Below are positions 37,971 through 52,100 of a stretch of DNA of 64,000 nt, piece after piece. A model generated the notes under the pieces. That model did no database searches. It was not told the DNA's origin and worked only from the letters and a program-made list of their open reading frames with translations. The DNA lies in NCBI GenBank assembly GCA_036345935.2, contig JADWOT020000001.1:7033873-7097872 (forward strand). The letters are read 5' to 3'. The position numbers and the translations under genes are program-made. Position 1 is the first letter of the stretch, and each line of letters starts with the position of its first letter. This DNA is from Taenia hydatigena. Lineage: Eukaryota > Platyhelminthes > Cestoda > Cyclophyllidea > Taeniidae.

Positions 37971-38500
37971 TCACTCGTTACAAAACGTGCACGCAAAATT
38001 CCACTTTTTTAAACAACTCCGTTGCATCTCACACAGAGTAGATAACAGCCAACCCGTCCATTTCCTAGAGTCGAATGCATTTCTCGTTGTTTGGTGAATG
38101 CTGTCTCCAACAGAAATGGTAAGGGTATTCTGAAGATAAACTTTTGATGCAAAAACAGATGCTAGTGCTAAATATTTGCTACGCATTTTACAACCTGGCC
38201 ATCTATAGATTTCAACTCTACTGACTAAACCTTCAGTCTTGTGTTTTGTCAGGACATTTTCTAAATGAGGCATGAGGTGTGGTACTTTAGTAACCAATAA
38301 ACCACTCGCTCTGCTTCATTATGAGCCGTGTTTGATTGTGACCCTGAAAGAAAAGAATGCGCCGTAGCAAACCTCCTTCCATGACGACTAGACCAGTCGA
38401 ATCCCCAAGTACAGCTTATACTGAGTTTTTTAATAGAATTTTGAACGTGGAACTTATAAAGGCTGTAGACAGTGTCTACGCTTCCAATTAGAACTGCCAA
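37971..38500 (-). CDS. Candidate 3' exons, two overlapping - strand frames
   Basis: The frame at 38500-38261 encodes AVLIGSVDTVYSLYKFHVQN and can splice at A|GTATAAG to acceptor TTTCTTTCAG (82-nt intron) in phase, ending shortly after at 38261. A different frame continues from about 38300 to 37971, with 108 open codons including LENVLTKHKTEGLVSRVEIY and a Cys-rich tail. Switching between them needs an unrecognised splice or a frameshift, so this may be a real gene with a missed junction, a broken gene, or chance. Family unknown. Confidence 0.27.
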
Positions 38501-40837
38501 AAGCCGAATGGTTATTAATGAAAGACCGCGTTTTGCATCCTAACCGAGAGTGTGATTGTTAACCATCAGAGGCACAGTACGTCCTGTGTACAAGTGAAGG
38601 AGAAAGTGATGCCTGGCAGTGAAGACAATGGTCATCCCCTTCCAACCTGCCTTAACGAGTTATGGTTATAAATAAACTATTTAGTAGAATCTCAATAGAC
38701 AGCGGCGTTATCCCAACATCAGATCGCCAATCATATGCGACGACCCAGGTTGAACCGTAAAATCAAGGTCCGAAGTTGATCAATTACGTGGTCAGTGCTT
38801 TCAATCTGCAAATTAAGCCAATAGTGCTAATGAACTTCTAATAGGGCAGGCTCTGTTTAAGCTACATGGCTGGTCGGTGGTTGACTAAAAAGAGAGATCG
38901 ACTATCTACGAAATGAACACCTTAAATTGAGTGACTTTATATAAGTCTCCTCCAAACCCATCCAATTTTAAACAACAACACACATAAGAATGATAGAAAT
39001 TACTCAACTATCAATCCAATCAAAAAGATCAACTAGGTAGGAAAGGCTACATCTCGAAACCAACACTTGCAATGGTAGTGATGGATGGAAGATCACCTAA
39101 ATGTTGCCACAGTCGATGCCTCCAGGTCGTATTGTCGCTGGTGAGAGTGTGGGAATCGAGCGATGTTGGATCATAAGGATTGTCGGTTAGTTTCGGCTGG
39201 GGTGTTTTGTCACTTATTAAACTACGGAATGAACTTGATGCTGGAATACTGATCAAACATTAAAAAACGCCACCAAAATTAGACACCAAGGCCAGAGATG
39301 GCTTTAATGTGGTCAGAAAGATTGCCAGCTGTTCAAATGGTGCAATTCTGGTAGTTATATCTCTATGGCCGAATTGTAGTACGTCTATTATGATAAAGAA
39401 TCCTAGGTTAGCATAAGCATCAAGATTTAGCCTAATTCGTCTCTTTTAAAACAGATCTGGGAGAAAATGGGACTCTGTAGCTCATTGTCTCTCATAATTA
39501 ATTTGTCCTATGTTGCGAGCGATGCGTCGCTAGACAAATTCGGAAAAGAATTTCGTGAGAGCCGAAGTTCCAGCATCTAAAAACAACAACTTAGTTCAAA
39601 CTAATGCTTAGAGAAACCGATTATATAGCTTCGCTTCTTTCTACCTCGTTTCAGCTACGATTTGATTTAGAACGGGATGCCTGCATCTTGTTTCCTACCG
39701 TAATTGCTTGCGGCAATTTTCGTACTAAACAACAGCAATCGAGGTCCCCCTGATGTGTGGTGAGCTTGGTCACATAGCTGCACTCCTTTTTACCGCTTCA
39801 ATCCAAAATTTAGTTAGAATTAAGACTTGACCACCGTTTTCGAGTTACACAGCATCAATTTAGGTCTGGTCGATATGATGGGAGACAACACAAGGTAGAG
39901 AATCGTAAAGTCAGTCCTATCAAAGCAAAGTACATCTCTGTTTAAGTTCAATTAGTGCGCCAAAATGATTGGATGGTTCTCATTTCATCCCCGCATTTCA
40001 CTTTTATGTGCCTCAACAACAAATAACTTCCTGCAGCATTCTGTAATCAGTGATCCTTGTCTGCAAATGCTTCTCCCTCCCTTTTCCCCTCCACTTAACA
40101 CCTCACATGTCTGCACCCCTCTTCTCATTCACCGCACATACATCACCCCTTTTTTTAGTAGCCTGCACAAACTTCAGTGAATTTAAGTTATTTTACTTTA
40201 GGAACCGACTGTGTAGAAGGTGGAATAAATGTCCTCTTACTGATTTCGTAAATAAGTAGTCAAAAGGTAAGCAGCGCCAAGTGGAATGAGATTGCAAAAG
40301 TATTTGGCTTGCATTAGTGATCTGCAACCAGCGATCAGGTCAACCCCCATCATGGGCATGATTACGGTTAGCCAGTTCACGATCATGCAGACCATCGGAG
40401 CTCCTCTAATCTTTCTCGATCAGCTTCGTGAACATTGCTGGTGAGGCAGGAATAAGTGTACTGTATAAGTACTCCAACCCAAGAGGGCATCCCACATACC
40501 GATCCTCCTTTACATCGCAAACGCGATAACATTGTAGGAATCAGCGACGCAGCACCTACGCTCCCAACTCTATGTCCTAACGCGACTGCGACTTTAACGC
40601 TGCCAGTCCGTTATTAACCAATAAGCTGGTAATTCTCCGCACAGCTTACTAGGAGGAAACGGCAACTAAAGCATTAACATGAATAAAGGCATGGATTGCG
40701 TAAAATGCTCCAGGAGGCGCAGGACACACCATAAAAATTGGTTTTGACATTTAAGACCCTGTTTGTGATTTTTTCAGTGCACATTAGAAAGCCAATCCCT
40801 GCTAGATCCACCATTTCGATTCGTTCACTCGTACCCC
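38501..40837. other. No supported gene
   Basis: Only short frames in A+T-rich sequence; no repeats or RNA genes noticed. Confidence 0.5.
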
Positions 40838-41071
40838 TCAACACTTCTCAGTAGTAAGTGGTCCCTGAAGTAGGTGATGTGGCTGAGGGGATGGCCTGTG
40901 GATTTGTATCCAATGTGACCGCAATTGCAACGCTAAATTCCCCATCAATTTGTCTTCCATCATGGCAGAAGTCGTGATTCCACTCCGGTCACTATGACCA
41001 TCAACAGATTTCTTACTCATCCACGCATACATGTGCTCATTTATTTGCTTGGGAAATTGATAATTCTCCAT
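40838..41071 (-). CDS. Possible 77-residue ORF
   Basis: Starts with ATG (MENYQFPKQINEHMYAWM), is hydrophilic and has a His/Pro/Gln-rich end. A donor-like A|GTAAGA follows the first 18 codons, so it might be a first exon. Length alone is within chance expectation. Confidence 0.2.
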   Translation of the reverse strand: MENYQFPKQINEHMYAWMSKKSVDGHSDRSGITTSAMMEDKLMGNLALQLRSHWIQIHRPSPQPHHLLQGPLTTEKC

Positions 41072-44000
41072 AGACAACTAATGAAAATGAAACGCTTAGC
41101 TTAGTCTCGTTCTGGAAGTCCCTTTCTCATGAGATCTTTGATATCCAAGCAAGAGGTGAGATCAAAGTCACAAATCATGCGCGCACATGCAAAGATGAAA
41201 CATGGTGCAATCCAACGCGACTTTACGCACATGGAATGAATGGAATCGCAAATTGAAGCGAATCATGTGAAACATAGGAAGGTGTGGACGTCTAAAATGT
41301 AAGAAATCGGACTTGCAACCACGATCTTGTTCGCATGACGACGTTATAGAGAAGGCAGTTGGAGGTATTGAATCTCTAATGTAGGACAGCTTTTATGATA
41401 CAGGCACATTGGCAAGTGACGCTAATGGGGTGATTGTAGTACTTCTGGTAGACGCATCAACACAAAGTGTGGACGATTTGCTCTTTCCTAGTCAGTTAGT
41501 ATGCCTTCAATGGACGCACCTCGGTGGTCTAATTTAAGTTGAAGTCTTTCCTATTCTACTAAGTCGCCTCTGAAGCATTAAAATTTACCCCCTTGTTAGT
41601 GAGCGGATTGCAGAGCAGCAAACGAGCAAAGGAAGAGGTTGTGGTTTGAATCCTATTGAACAGGATTGCTATATACGACACTTCGTAGAGCGAATCACGA
41701 AAAGGCAAACAGACAGCAAATAGGAATTTGATGAACTACAAAAAGCTAATGTCAAATGTGAGGAAGGAATAAATGAATGCGTAAGCGCAATAACATCCTT
41801 TTGGTGCACTTCGTGTGGGCTCATATGCTAACCACCAAAATATGGTGTTCAGTAAAATGCAAAATCCTGTCCCTGATAAAGGTTTGCGAGCATTCAAAGT
41901 GCACATTTGTGGTTATGGAAAGTACCGCCTTCCTATTCGTAGATAAAGTGTGCTTATCGTAACACCGGATGAGCAGTAAAGAAGTCGAAACTCTTTGTGA
42001 TTCGTAGAAAGTAGCTGCTCTCCACATACCCATATTGAAACATCTTTACTGAGATGAGATGTACCCGCACAATGCACCTCTGACTTTGATGTGTGCGACT
42101 TAATAAATTAGATCGGAGTGATACTCGAAGGGACTACTGCTACAAAACGCATATCTTGCTATCACTGCTGGACAAAAGCTTCTTACTTATCCAAATGCAA
42201 CGTGGACATGGCGTCGATCCTGCTACTAAACAAGAACTCGGTCTTGAATGACTGTGCATACCCATTTCCCAATTTTATTGTTGCCAAAAAAGCAGTTTTG
42301 AATTGTTAGTAGGCATCGTCTTCTTTCGAAATGATAGCTCCATGTAAATTAATAGAAATCGCTTTCTATTTTAACAAGAATGTGTGAATTATTGATACTT
42401 TGATGGTGATGGCCAATTTGAAGTCCTTAGCCATTTGTGAGGAGTCATCCATATTCTGCGACGAAATGATTGGGCACCATTAATGACAGTCAGGTTGATT
42501 TGTCCGCATGGAAGCAAATGACAGACGCTGTGGGGTGCCGACTACTTCGTGCGAACCTTGCAGTCATTACGAATAGCCTGTGTAGCAAGTGGGAATTTCA
42601 TGGACCATGTTAGAGCTCGCCAGCATCGAACGGCATATTTTGCGTACAATTTTTATGTAAATTAGGATAAGCCACTAGGTTTCCCATTCGAAACGGCAAT
42701 GTTGTGTTGGTAAGTCGTATTCTAGTTTTGGCGCTCAAAAAATACAAATGGTATAAAAAACGTTCAAATTTATAGGAAATGATTTATTTAATTGTGGTAA
42801 AATAGGAGACGTTTGCAAGGAGGAGTGTCTCTAAATGCTATGAGATGGTGAAGCGTGTTGGCAAGCTTTGCTTCATTTTGAATTTACTGGCTGCATCACA
42901 CTAAATGCATTGGGTGCTAAATCACCCGAAGGCAACAAACAAGTTCAAATCTACTGAATTCAAGTTGCTGTCAGTGCAATGCCTCGAATTTGAAGAATAT
43001 GCACCAATTGAATGACCCATTCTACCACGCTTTTTGCGTCAAAGCAACTTCATACATCATGGCCGTGTGAGAGGCCCATTCGTTACAAATAAATATTTAA
43101 ATAAATTTGAATACTGATTTAGGTGCCAGTAATTTTAATTTAAGCATAAGTCTCGGCAACATGTTCCTGTTATGAATCGCCCATATATTTTCGCACCGCC
43201 CAAAGTAGATTGCCTTTGTATTTATGTGTATCAACTGACAAGTGGGTACACGTTTCATCAAACTGAATCTCCTGTGCGTTGGCCACGAAAACATTCAAAG
43301 GACGAGCATTTGTTGTTAATAAATTCAAAAAAGCTAACCCACACATACGTGAAGAAAGTGACACTAAACTCATCGTCTGTCAACTCCATACCTGCCACCT
43401 GCGCAATCACTGCGTCTAAGTGGGAGTCACGTGGTCAGCCTGCACGGCGACATCGCATCCATTGTTGATGTATGGATAGCCCAACTGTTGCATCATCACC
43501 CACACAGAACTTCGCTGCTGATCGTTCTTGATGCGTTGGTTCTGAGCGGCATGACAAAAATAATTGGGATTTTCATTCACAAGTCTTTCCAAATGTGGGT
43601 TCTTTTTTGAGTGATTCTACATCGCTAAACTCAAACCGGTCGGACCATTTCATCATTAGCAGTTTGTTTTACTACCTGTTCCAAGTGCTCTGCAAAAGAG
43701 CTTGACAAAAAGCACGGTCCTACTCTAGCCTCGGAACCGATTTAAACCATGTTCTATTCCATTTAAATCAAGAAGAACAGTATGGAGTGCAGTATCAGTC
43801 TTGATGTATGTGCCTTATGAGCCCTAACAAGTGACCACAGCAAGCGCCGTTAGGAACCAGGAAAAACCCTTCTAACCATCCGGTGCAGTTTCAGGCTTCT
43901 CGCAATTAGATATCACTAAATGCACAAATAATAGGCAAAGAGATATTGATAGACCGTGAAAAATCAAACCCGTAAAGGCAATTGACAAAGAGTAGCCAGT

Positions 44001-44247
44001 ATATCGTGGACAAATTACAACCAGTAAATTCGAGTAGCACGAGACATATTGTTACCATGGCGTGAGATCGGAACGACCGCCAATCGAAGGCACTCGTTCG
44101 AGAAATCGAAAATCCAGGCACGAAAATCCAGATACGAAATTCTACAAAATCATCTGCAACACAAATTTGGTGCAAGCTGTAATGTCGTTGAATAAATATT
44201 CAAAAAGTAGTACCGATATTTCGTGTGTGCAAATGTGACTTTTCCAG
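41072..44247. other. No supported gene
   Basis: Contains a 98-codon + frame with ATG at 43172 (MNRPYIFAPPKVDC), overlapped by - strand frames of 65-67 codons. No supporting signals. Confidence 0.4.
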
Positions 44248-44252
44248 GAGTG

Positions 44253-44661
44253 ATGGATCAGGTGCTTCGCCAGATTCTAAAGCCTATCGCGCAAACAACG
44301 GGGAATGCGAGGGCACTTCCAAGTAAATGTCGACCGATAGGAACCTTCAGATGGGGATTTGAAAATAATCGTGGAGGAGTGTATGGTTGCAGACATAACA
44401 AAAGTCATTTTAGAAAATACCCATCAGAAGTGGGATTCACTACAACCATCGGGACGTTTCTGTTATTCATTGTTAGATTCAGATTTGCTTCCAATGGGGC
44501 TTAAACTTCTGTCGGTTACACCCTCGAAGATGATCCGTCATACAAGTGGTACCATTGCTGACGTTATTAAGGCACGCATGCGTCCAATCGGACACAGGAT
44601 CCGACACTCGAAGCGGATTGTGATGGGCTTCAATGTGCTAGCGGTTAGGGACTTATTGTGA
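44253..44661 (+). CDS. Candidate small protein split by a 28-nt intron
   Basis: After an acceptor-like TGACTTTTCCAG (ending 44247), ATG at 44253 opens MDQVLRQILKPIAQTTGNAR. The exon ends at A|GTAAAT (44322). A 28-nt intron ending CCTTCAG would join it in phase to 44351, which continues GDLKIIVEECMVADITKVIL and a basic C-terminus to a TGA at 44659, 126 residues in all. Both halves have helix-like, well-balanced composition and only this splice joins them. Very short introns occur in flatworms, but 28 nt is at the low extreme. Without the intron the first frame runs into a different, less protein-like reading. Function unknown. Confidence 0.35.
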
Positions 44662-47600
44662 CAACATGACATGTCTCTCCAGCAGCAAGCGGTGATTACG
44701 GCTTGTCCTCAGCTCCTCCCACAGCTTATTCTTCATTCACATTTCCTTCCAATTTCATCCTGTAAAATCACTGTGAGTTGAACGTTGAAAGTTTGCCACA
44801 AATGTAATTTATACTCACAACTTTAAAAAATGTACTAGAATTTTGCTCTGACTGTGCTTAATACAGCTCATCGATTGCATCGTGTAACATCATGAAACAC
44901 ACGTTTGCCCCCCAATGCGACAAAGGATCACCTATGAGTTGATTTGAAGCCTGATAAGATGACACGCCAGGTGGCATTACGGCATTGTCTAAGGTGACAA
45001 AGCTTCCGCCTTTGTGCTCACATCGGCATGCCACGCATTATGCCCAGTATTTTGTGAGACGTGGAAACGATTCACATGCACTTCATGCTGTCAAATAACT
45101 CTGCAGAAGTTAAAACTTGGCTGAGATGGTACACGTCTTTCTGCATGAGCCATTTTAGGCTAACATTCCATGCATCGAGGTCCAGTTTATTTAGAAATGT
45201 ACAAGTTGACTTGACCTCCGCTTCCACCGCCTCCTTTCTCTCCCTACTTTTCCGTAGTCCACCTCGGCAAAATGCAATGGACCATTAAAAATGGAACGAA
45301 TTTCCTTTGCACGCAAAATCAATGAATACGAAAAGTGTGTATTAAGAATGTGCAGGGCATATTACAGCGGAATTTTGGTGGTATCTGGCCCACCTAACGG
45401 TCAACTCAAGGGCACATATCTCTGCCATCGCCATCTGATGAAACCTTATTTTGGCATCACGATGTAAGCAGTGGAGCTTCTAATTGACTGACAGCTTTCC
45501 CAGTACATCGTCTTCAACCTCGCCTACTTGGCAGACCACTTCATCCACGCGGTGCAAATGGCTGTGCTCTGAAGTCACTCCATTGGTCATGCAATAATCC
45601 CTTCGATGCTCCTCAAGTTAAGTCGAGCATTGCTTCAATTCTAGCAACGAAATGCTTACAATACAATGCCATTTGACTTAATCGAATCTCTCAGGGAACC
45701 GCTGAAACCTTGCCGGTGGCGAGAAACCACACTGCCAAAGAAGAAAACTCATCATATTATGATAAGCACTTGGAGCTGGGAATTAAAAAGATGGGGTCAT
45801 ACCTCTTGATGATATCGCGGCAGCATTTTTTGTACAGGTAACTCAACAACTCTAAGTCATTTTTTAAGATATGAACAAACACCCTTTGCGCACAATAATT
45901 CGCTCTGACATCATTATGCAGAGGGTATTAACAAAGAAGTTTGTGACATTTCAACAGTAATGTAGTCGCTCGAAGGATTTCGTCGAAGCCGCTTGTCTGT
46001 GTACCGAATGACTAAACCACTGCTGTGAACTAATACTGTGGACCTATTACTGAGATGTTACCGCAAATTGATTGCAAGTCCAGAATGCAGCATGGCTTGT
46101 GATTTAATCAACCCCATTTGATCAGAGCATGTTGAGCCTTTCCTAATCTCTTTTTGTGGATAGCCGAACTAACTAACTACTGCAGTGTCTGCCTGTCCGT
46201 CTTCATTTGGCTGTGGAGTGGGAACGAAATGGAGATTAGTAGAGTCGCGATGCAGGATTTTCACCAGAAGAAAGTGTCTACCGCGCGGCAGCAGACAGGT
46301 GTGTGCGATGCGTCTTTAAAATGAAGCATTTCCATGGATTCCATCCTCATGCGTTGGTCGTGCCACAAACTAGCCATTGCACAACATAGTGCAGCGTTCA
46401 TGTCAAAGAAGATGTTTTTTCAAAAACTGAGATCCTCATCCTTCTGCAAGCGATTGCGGCAATCTTAATTTGTGGATGCACCTGCTTTATAAGAGAACGA
46501 TTTATTAAAGACACTTTTACATCCTTTGAGCAGCGAGAATTCAAAATCCACCTAGCATTATCGGTCCTTTTCCTACACCGCTCAAGCGCTCGCCTGGGCC
46601 GTACTGCAGTATAGCATTCTGCAACTTTTTACTTTTCTTCCTAACCGTCGACTCTGTGTGTTTAGACTAGTAGTGGTGAGCATTGAGCATAGACATGGAA
46701 TTTCCATGCTGTTTGTAACTTCAAGATCCTAATATTGTACCTTCCACCCGCCTCAACGTGTGCCCTCACTTCGACTATCTCTTGTCCCAATATGTTTAGC
46801 AAAAGTTTGCATTTGTAAGTGTAGTAGGATTGCATTTGATTGTGAATTTTGTCAAGTCGTACGTCTACAGAAGGTGGATTAAGCTCAGTTGCAACTCGTT
46901 ATCAAAATTTCGCACAAGGTAACTGAGGAGCTGTGAAAATTGCAAGGACAAAAGCTTTCGAGGGCACTGTATTAAAGATTTTGACTATCGCTTCATAAAA
47001 TACACCTCATCTTCCCACTCAAATGGTGTCTTAATTTTCCTGCACATCCCAATGATGCTCGACTGTACGGGCGGAGAAAAACATAAATTCCCTTGGAACC
47101 GCTGATTGTTTGGTAAGAAAAACCGATGTCGGTGACAAAATCCGGAGCTTTTATCTATGCCATTCGGAAGCCTGATCCGACATCGTTGTGACGGCTAACA
47201 GCTGTACATAATTCCGCGACGAGGGTCACACATTCTACGTGCTGGAGGCATGACAGTTAGGGGGCAGCGGACGTTCGTCTATTCTGCACGTAATCGTCCA
47301 GTTGCTGTTTCAACTCCTTTCTGGAAATGGTAGAGCATACTCTGCATGTCCTGGCGGACAAAATAAGTAATAAATTGAACTGACGAACCAAGTGATATCA
47401 AACCGTCTGGCAATTAATGCTTTTAGCGCTGATGGATCTATCCGAATGGATGAATGGGTAGGTGGAGGGCTCATACTACTCCTGGCGACATTATAATTCA
47501 CGTGAAATTGGAAGCAGTGTTGTTGTACACGTGGAGAAGGGATGAGAGGTTGATTGCAGCGCCAATGTGAATGGAAAAATACGAGTTTGTCATTATGATC

Positions 47601-49027
47601 GGACGAACATAACAAAGAATGGCGCAGGTTTTACAACAAACAAAGTCAATTTCTCAATATGCATTTGCTTGATGCCACCTAACTACAACTAGGTCCACTC
47701 CAACGCTGAATTTATTTCCATGTTAAATAATTTCTACCAAACATCAAATGAACTGCTTTTCTTATGGTTCAAATACAAAACCCTCTATTAAAGAAGAAAT
47801 TACCAGAAGGTTGGCAAAAATTTATGGAAACGGTCTTAAAAGGCCGTTTAGGCGGCAAGAAGAAAACAAGGAGGAAGTGCATTTCGCTGAGGGCAAACAG
47901 TGTACCTTCCGATGGTAATAAAGTCGAGCTCCTTTAGCTAAATCTTATAGTACAGTTGGACTAGCCGCATTCATTTACTAAAAGCCATGTTTTGAGTCGG
48001 GGGCCAATGCTGAACAGGACTAGGATCGAGGTATAGTACGTAGGTGAATTTGTGTTTTACAAGGAGGATTCCATCAAGGAGGAAGTCAGAACCTGCTTTG
48101 TTTGGTTGGGAAAATAGGACCGTTAGTATCTCAAAAGATTACCCATCCACGATACCAACACGAATGCCTTAGAAGTCTCAAAGAAGCTTTCTGAAACTGG
48201 CAATAAGGGATAGTCTCAAAAACATGATAATTAGCTGCAGATGCGCTTGAGGAACAGTAGACTGCTTTTAACGGAAGCTGAAGGCAGTTGATTCGAACCA
48301 TCCCTACTCTACGTCGACCACAAAGGTGGATGGGGATCGCAGTGTGACAAGCTTATTGTTGGAAGTGGTGCTTTATGACTTTCGTTAACAAAATCATGTT
48401 TGGAACCACTTCCAGAGTTACTGCACCGCAGTCGCACAAGGTAATCCCTGCTTGTTACCACGAGTCACATTGGAGTTGGCCTTAGAAAGCAGAATTATGG
48501 CTAAACTAAGTTAATCATTTCGGTGGGAGCAGAGAGTCCATGGGTCCCAAATTGCGCAGTGCAACTTAGTTTTCGTATTTTAGGAAAAAGAACTTCGGCA
48601 ATTTATTTGAGACCCGATTCGCAAACACAATGGCACCTCACTGGTGAGGCGTTGTTAGGGAGCTAACAACGCTGCCCCCAAATTCCAACCATTCGCAAGC
48701 CACAAATGATCAGTTTTTCCTTTCTTCTTCGATTGTTTGCGTGTCGCAGCAAATTTCTTACTGAAGCATGGCCAGTAGCAGCCCACCTTACGCGTAAGTC
48801 TGCAACGAGGAACGGATGAAATGCCACGGAAGGTGAATGAGTCTAGTTTATCATGCTCAGTGTAAAGGTGTGGGAGTAAGAATATTTGTCGCAGCTGCGA
48901 GCATATTCTAGACCCGGTTTTCTGATAAATGATACAGAAATTGTGTTAAATTTTTACCTGCCCAAGAGAGAAGTGACGGTGAGTCCATTAACGTGTTTAA
49001 TTGGATAATGCGAATGGGATATGCTGG
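44662..49027. other. No supported gene
   Basis: Long A+T-rich stretch with scattered frames of 75-101 codons on both strands and no coherent exon signals or repeats that I noticed. Confidence 0.45.
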
Positions 49028-49132
49028 ATGGATGCAAGTGAGCCTCTTGGCCGGCTGTGGCTTCTAGCAGACGCTTCCGTGTATCATGCCACATTTTCCT
49101 ACAGTGACAAGCATGGCCAAAGGGTTTTATGT
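49028..49132 (+). CDS. Possible first coding exon
   Basis: ATG at 49028 opens 35 codons (MDASEPLGRLWLLADASVYH, then FSYSDKHGQRVLC) ending exactly at a perfect donor, TGT|GTAAGT, in phase 0. A stop lies upstream in frame. The pattern of short hydrophobic strands could be part of a beta domain. The - strand is also open here (48954-49331, 125 codons), so the call is tentative. No following exon identified. Confidence 0.27.
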
Positions 49133-52100
49133 GTAAGTTCATTCTCCCAGTACTTGCACCAAATTGCGCAATCTCAAAGTCTTGGATTGCTATAAAATTA
49201 AGGAGAGATTGAGCCAGTAGGCCTATGACACAGATGCCATTTGGCGCACACTGTATTTTACCGCAATAAAGCTCAGAGGAAAGTTGTTTGAGTGGTAGGC
49301 ATGGTAAGCAAGTTATAAAGAAGGATGTCAATGAAACCTACAGTTTGAATTATGTTATAGTTGAGATAGTCAGGTGAGAGCTCCTTCTCTGCCATGTCTG
49401 CATTCCTTTCCCTAAGATTAGGCAAAGACAGGAGCCACTTGTGTTCTAGATGAATTCCTTCGAATTATGCTATTGGTTGCGTCAGTTGGGCATATCTGTG
49501 CTACTTGGTAAGACCACGCTCTGCCCTTGTTCCATTTTTCAAAACCATTTCTTCTGTTCGTACTTTCGTCTTCATGCTTGTGTGGGGTATGATGACTCCA
49601 GGCAATGATTTTAGAGTGGAAAAGGGTGCTTAAGAATATTTCTAATTGTAACTGTACCATTCTTACAAGTTTTGTGTTTATTGGCACTTTTCACGTCCGA
49701 TTCCCTAATCACATGTGGCCTACAGCTCCAATTGTATCTTTGGGCTGTCTTAGAGTCTATCTCCTTGTTCTGAGCGCCCGCATGATGTTCTAGCATTGTG
49801 AGGTCATTGGGACACCTAGACTGATGCGATAATTGTTGTCACAGTACTTCTCTACCTGTCCTTAGCCTGTTTTCTTCTTCCCCTCCTTCTCGTACTTTAC
49901 AGGAATGTCGCATTTATCTTGGATTGCTAACTGGGCGACTGACTTTTGACGGGTGGCAATCAAAGGCATCACTGGCTGTTCTCAAAAGATGCAGCCACTA
50001 TTCAGCTCCCAGCTACCGACTGCCAATCCCGGACTTTTGGAACAGGGACCACTTCAAATCCATAGGAATATGCTTTGTGTGCGCACGAGTATGTGAGTGT
50101 GGTGTACTGTAAAGAGAATCGCTCACTGGGAAGTGCTTACCTTTTTGAGACGAAAGGGTTCTGGACTGAGGTCTACCCACTCAACGCAACACAAATGGAC
50201 GGTAGACAAGGGTTTCTTTTTGTTAAAAAGGAGTCCGAGCCTAGTAAAATCCATTGCCGTGTCCACTGGACAATGCAAGTGCCACACAAGGTGGAACCAC
50301 AAAGCTAAACTATAAAAAGAAAGTACCTTTGGATGGGGCGCAGAGGGAAGGGCGATAAAAGGGAGAAGGAGGGGGAAGTAGGGAATCATGTTATCGTCCA
50401 CAATGTTCAGACGACAAAGTGGCCCGAAAAGTAAGAGTTAGCATCAATATTGCACCATTTTGGAAATGAGTGATGAATTGTGACGGTATATCTACAAAAG
50501 AAGGATATTGGGAGTAGTTTTCGGCAATCAATGAGTTTCTCTCCTTGAAAGAATGCGCTGGTGGTGTCCGAATTCGGCCAATGGTGTCAATAGTAGTTGT
50601 CGATTTTTTCTCGGTTCGGCTGTGGGCTAGGTGAATCGATTGTTTATTTTCGCCTAACTATTTTACCAATGAACTTGGAATACTGACCCTGCATTCGTGT
50701 GCACGCGATGGACGAGTAGTGGCCTGATTGTGCGAGCTTTCCATGTTACCTCCATGTTGGATTTCAGGACTCTACGCGGAAGTGTGTGGAGTGCATTTGT
50801 CCACTCCCACTTGCTTTATTCCAGTGGTTAGACAAATATGGTTTCAAGAATGTGCAATCAGCTTTTGAAACAGTGGTTATTGTTTGCCAATTCGCTTCAC
50901 CGAGATAATCTAGAGCTGCGTTAGCACAGGTCTGATCAACTTGGGCAATAGGCTTTTAGTACATACGGGTTCTACAATGTCTTACCACTTACCGTCTCAT
51001 CTTCGTACTGTTCAAAAATCACGGTTGAATGGTGCAATGCCTTTAATTACAAGACCTACTTTGGAATCACGTTTCTTCGAATTTCAACATTATCCCTTTA
51101 GTCCTCTCAGTAAAGTTGTGGAAACCATCGCCATAAGCATATTGGCCTCCTAAAGATAACTGACTGAGACCGCTGTCTGAGACCTCTGGCTTGGCTAAAA
51201 GCCGTGCACTTTAACCGCCTAGCCCATTCGTCCTACGTGTATGACGTCCGTTTCATATTGACCGAACATTGGTGCTGGCAGAAGTGTGGGATTGTGTTGA
51301 AGAATGCGCTATTATTTGACTCATTAAGTTCACGGTAGTTCAAAGCGCTTCTGTGTCGATCATTTTTCTCTGCCATGCTGGTGGAGGGTGATAGTTTAAT
51401 TTGCAAACATAGCCTAGAGATAGAATGCCATCAGAAGTAGGATTGAATAATGTGGTGCTATCCGATTAATAGACTGCTGTGGTTGCAGGAACACTGAAAT
51501 GGCACGGGATGATAAATGAAGCGGAGCACACTGCAGCTACGTGGTGATATCAGCTACGTGTTAAAACCGATGCTGGCGTGGAGGGCAGGAACTCGTATCG
51601 TAGTTGTTTGAGGTGCGCGTAGGATCAGATGGATGATAAGGCATCTGCATGTGAGTGTCCTACTTATTCCGAGGGATGGTTGATTCGGCGTCAGTGTCAC
51701 CGTAATGTCGCTCGGTTGGGAAGCGGAAGATGAAATTGAGTCATGCGGCACAGTGTGATGTAGTGTAGTGCGGTGGTCATAATTATGAGAGTAGTGGGTG
51801 ATAAGACGACTCTGACGATGGAGACGCAGCATTTAGCAATTGGAAAGGGTAATTAAGTGTGTTGTGGTAGAAAGGTATAGGCTGACATATTCTGATGTGG
51901 ATATACCGGCAAAGAGCAATGAATGATGTGTGAAACGGAAAGACTTGATGACCCTGAATATGGCCACATTTGATGTCTGTTTAGAAGTAACTCGCCAATG
52001 AAGGACAAAAGAAGAGTGAAATGGGAAAGAATGGCGTTAAAGGAGCTGCGCAGTTCAAGTCACATTCTTCATTGTTTTCCTCTTTTAGATAAAAATGCCA

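Noticed and set aside
48954..49331. 125-codon - strand frame
   Set aside because: No ATG near its start; the + strand of the same region ends at a perfect donor and is a better candidate.
50123..50401. 92-codon - strand frame
   Set aside because: Overlapped by two + frames over the same bases, with no distinguishing signal.
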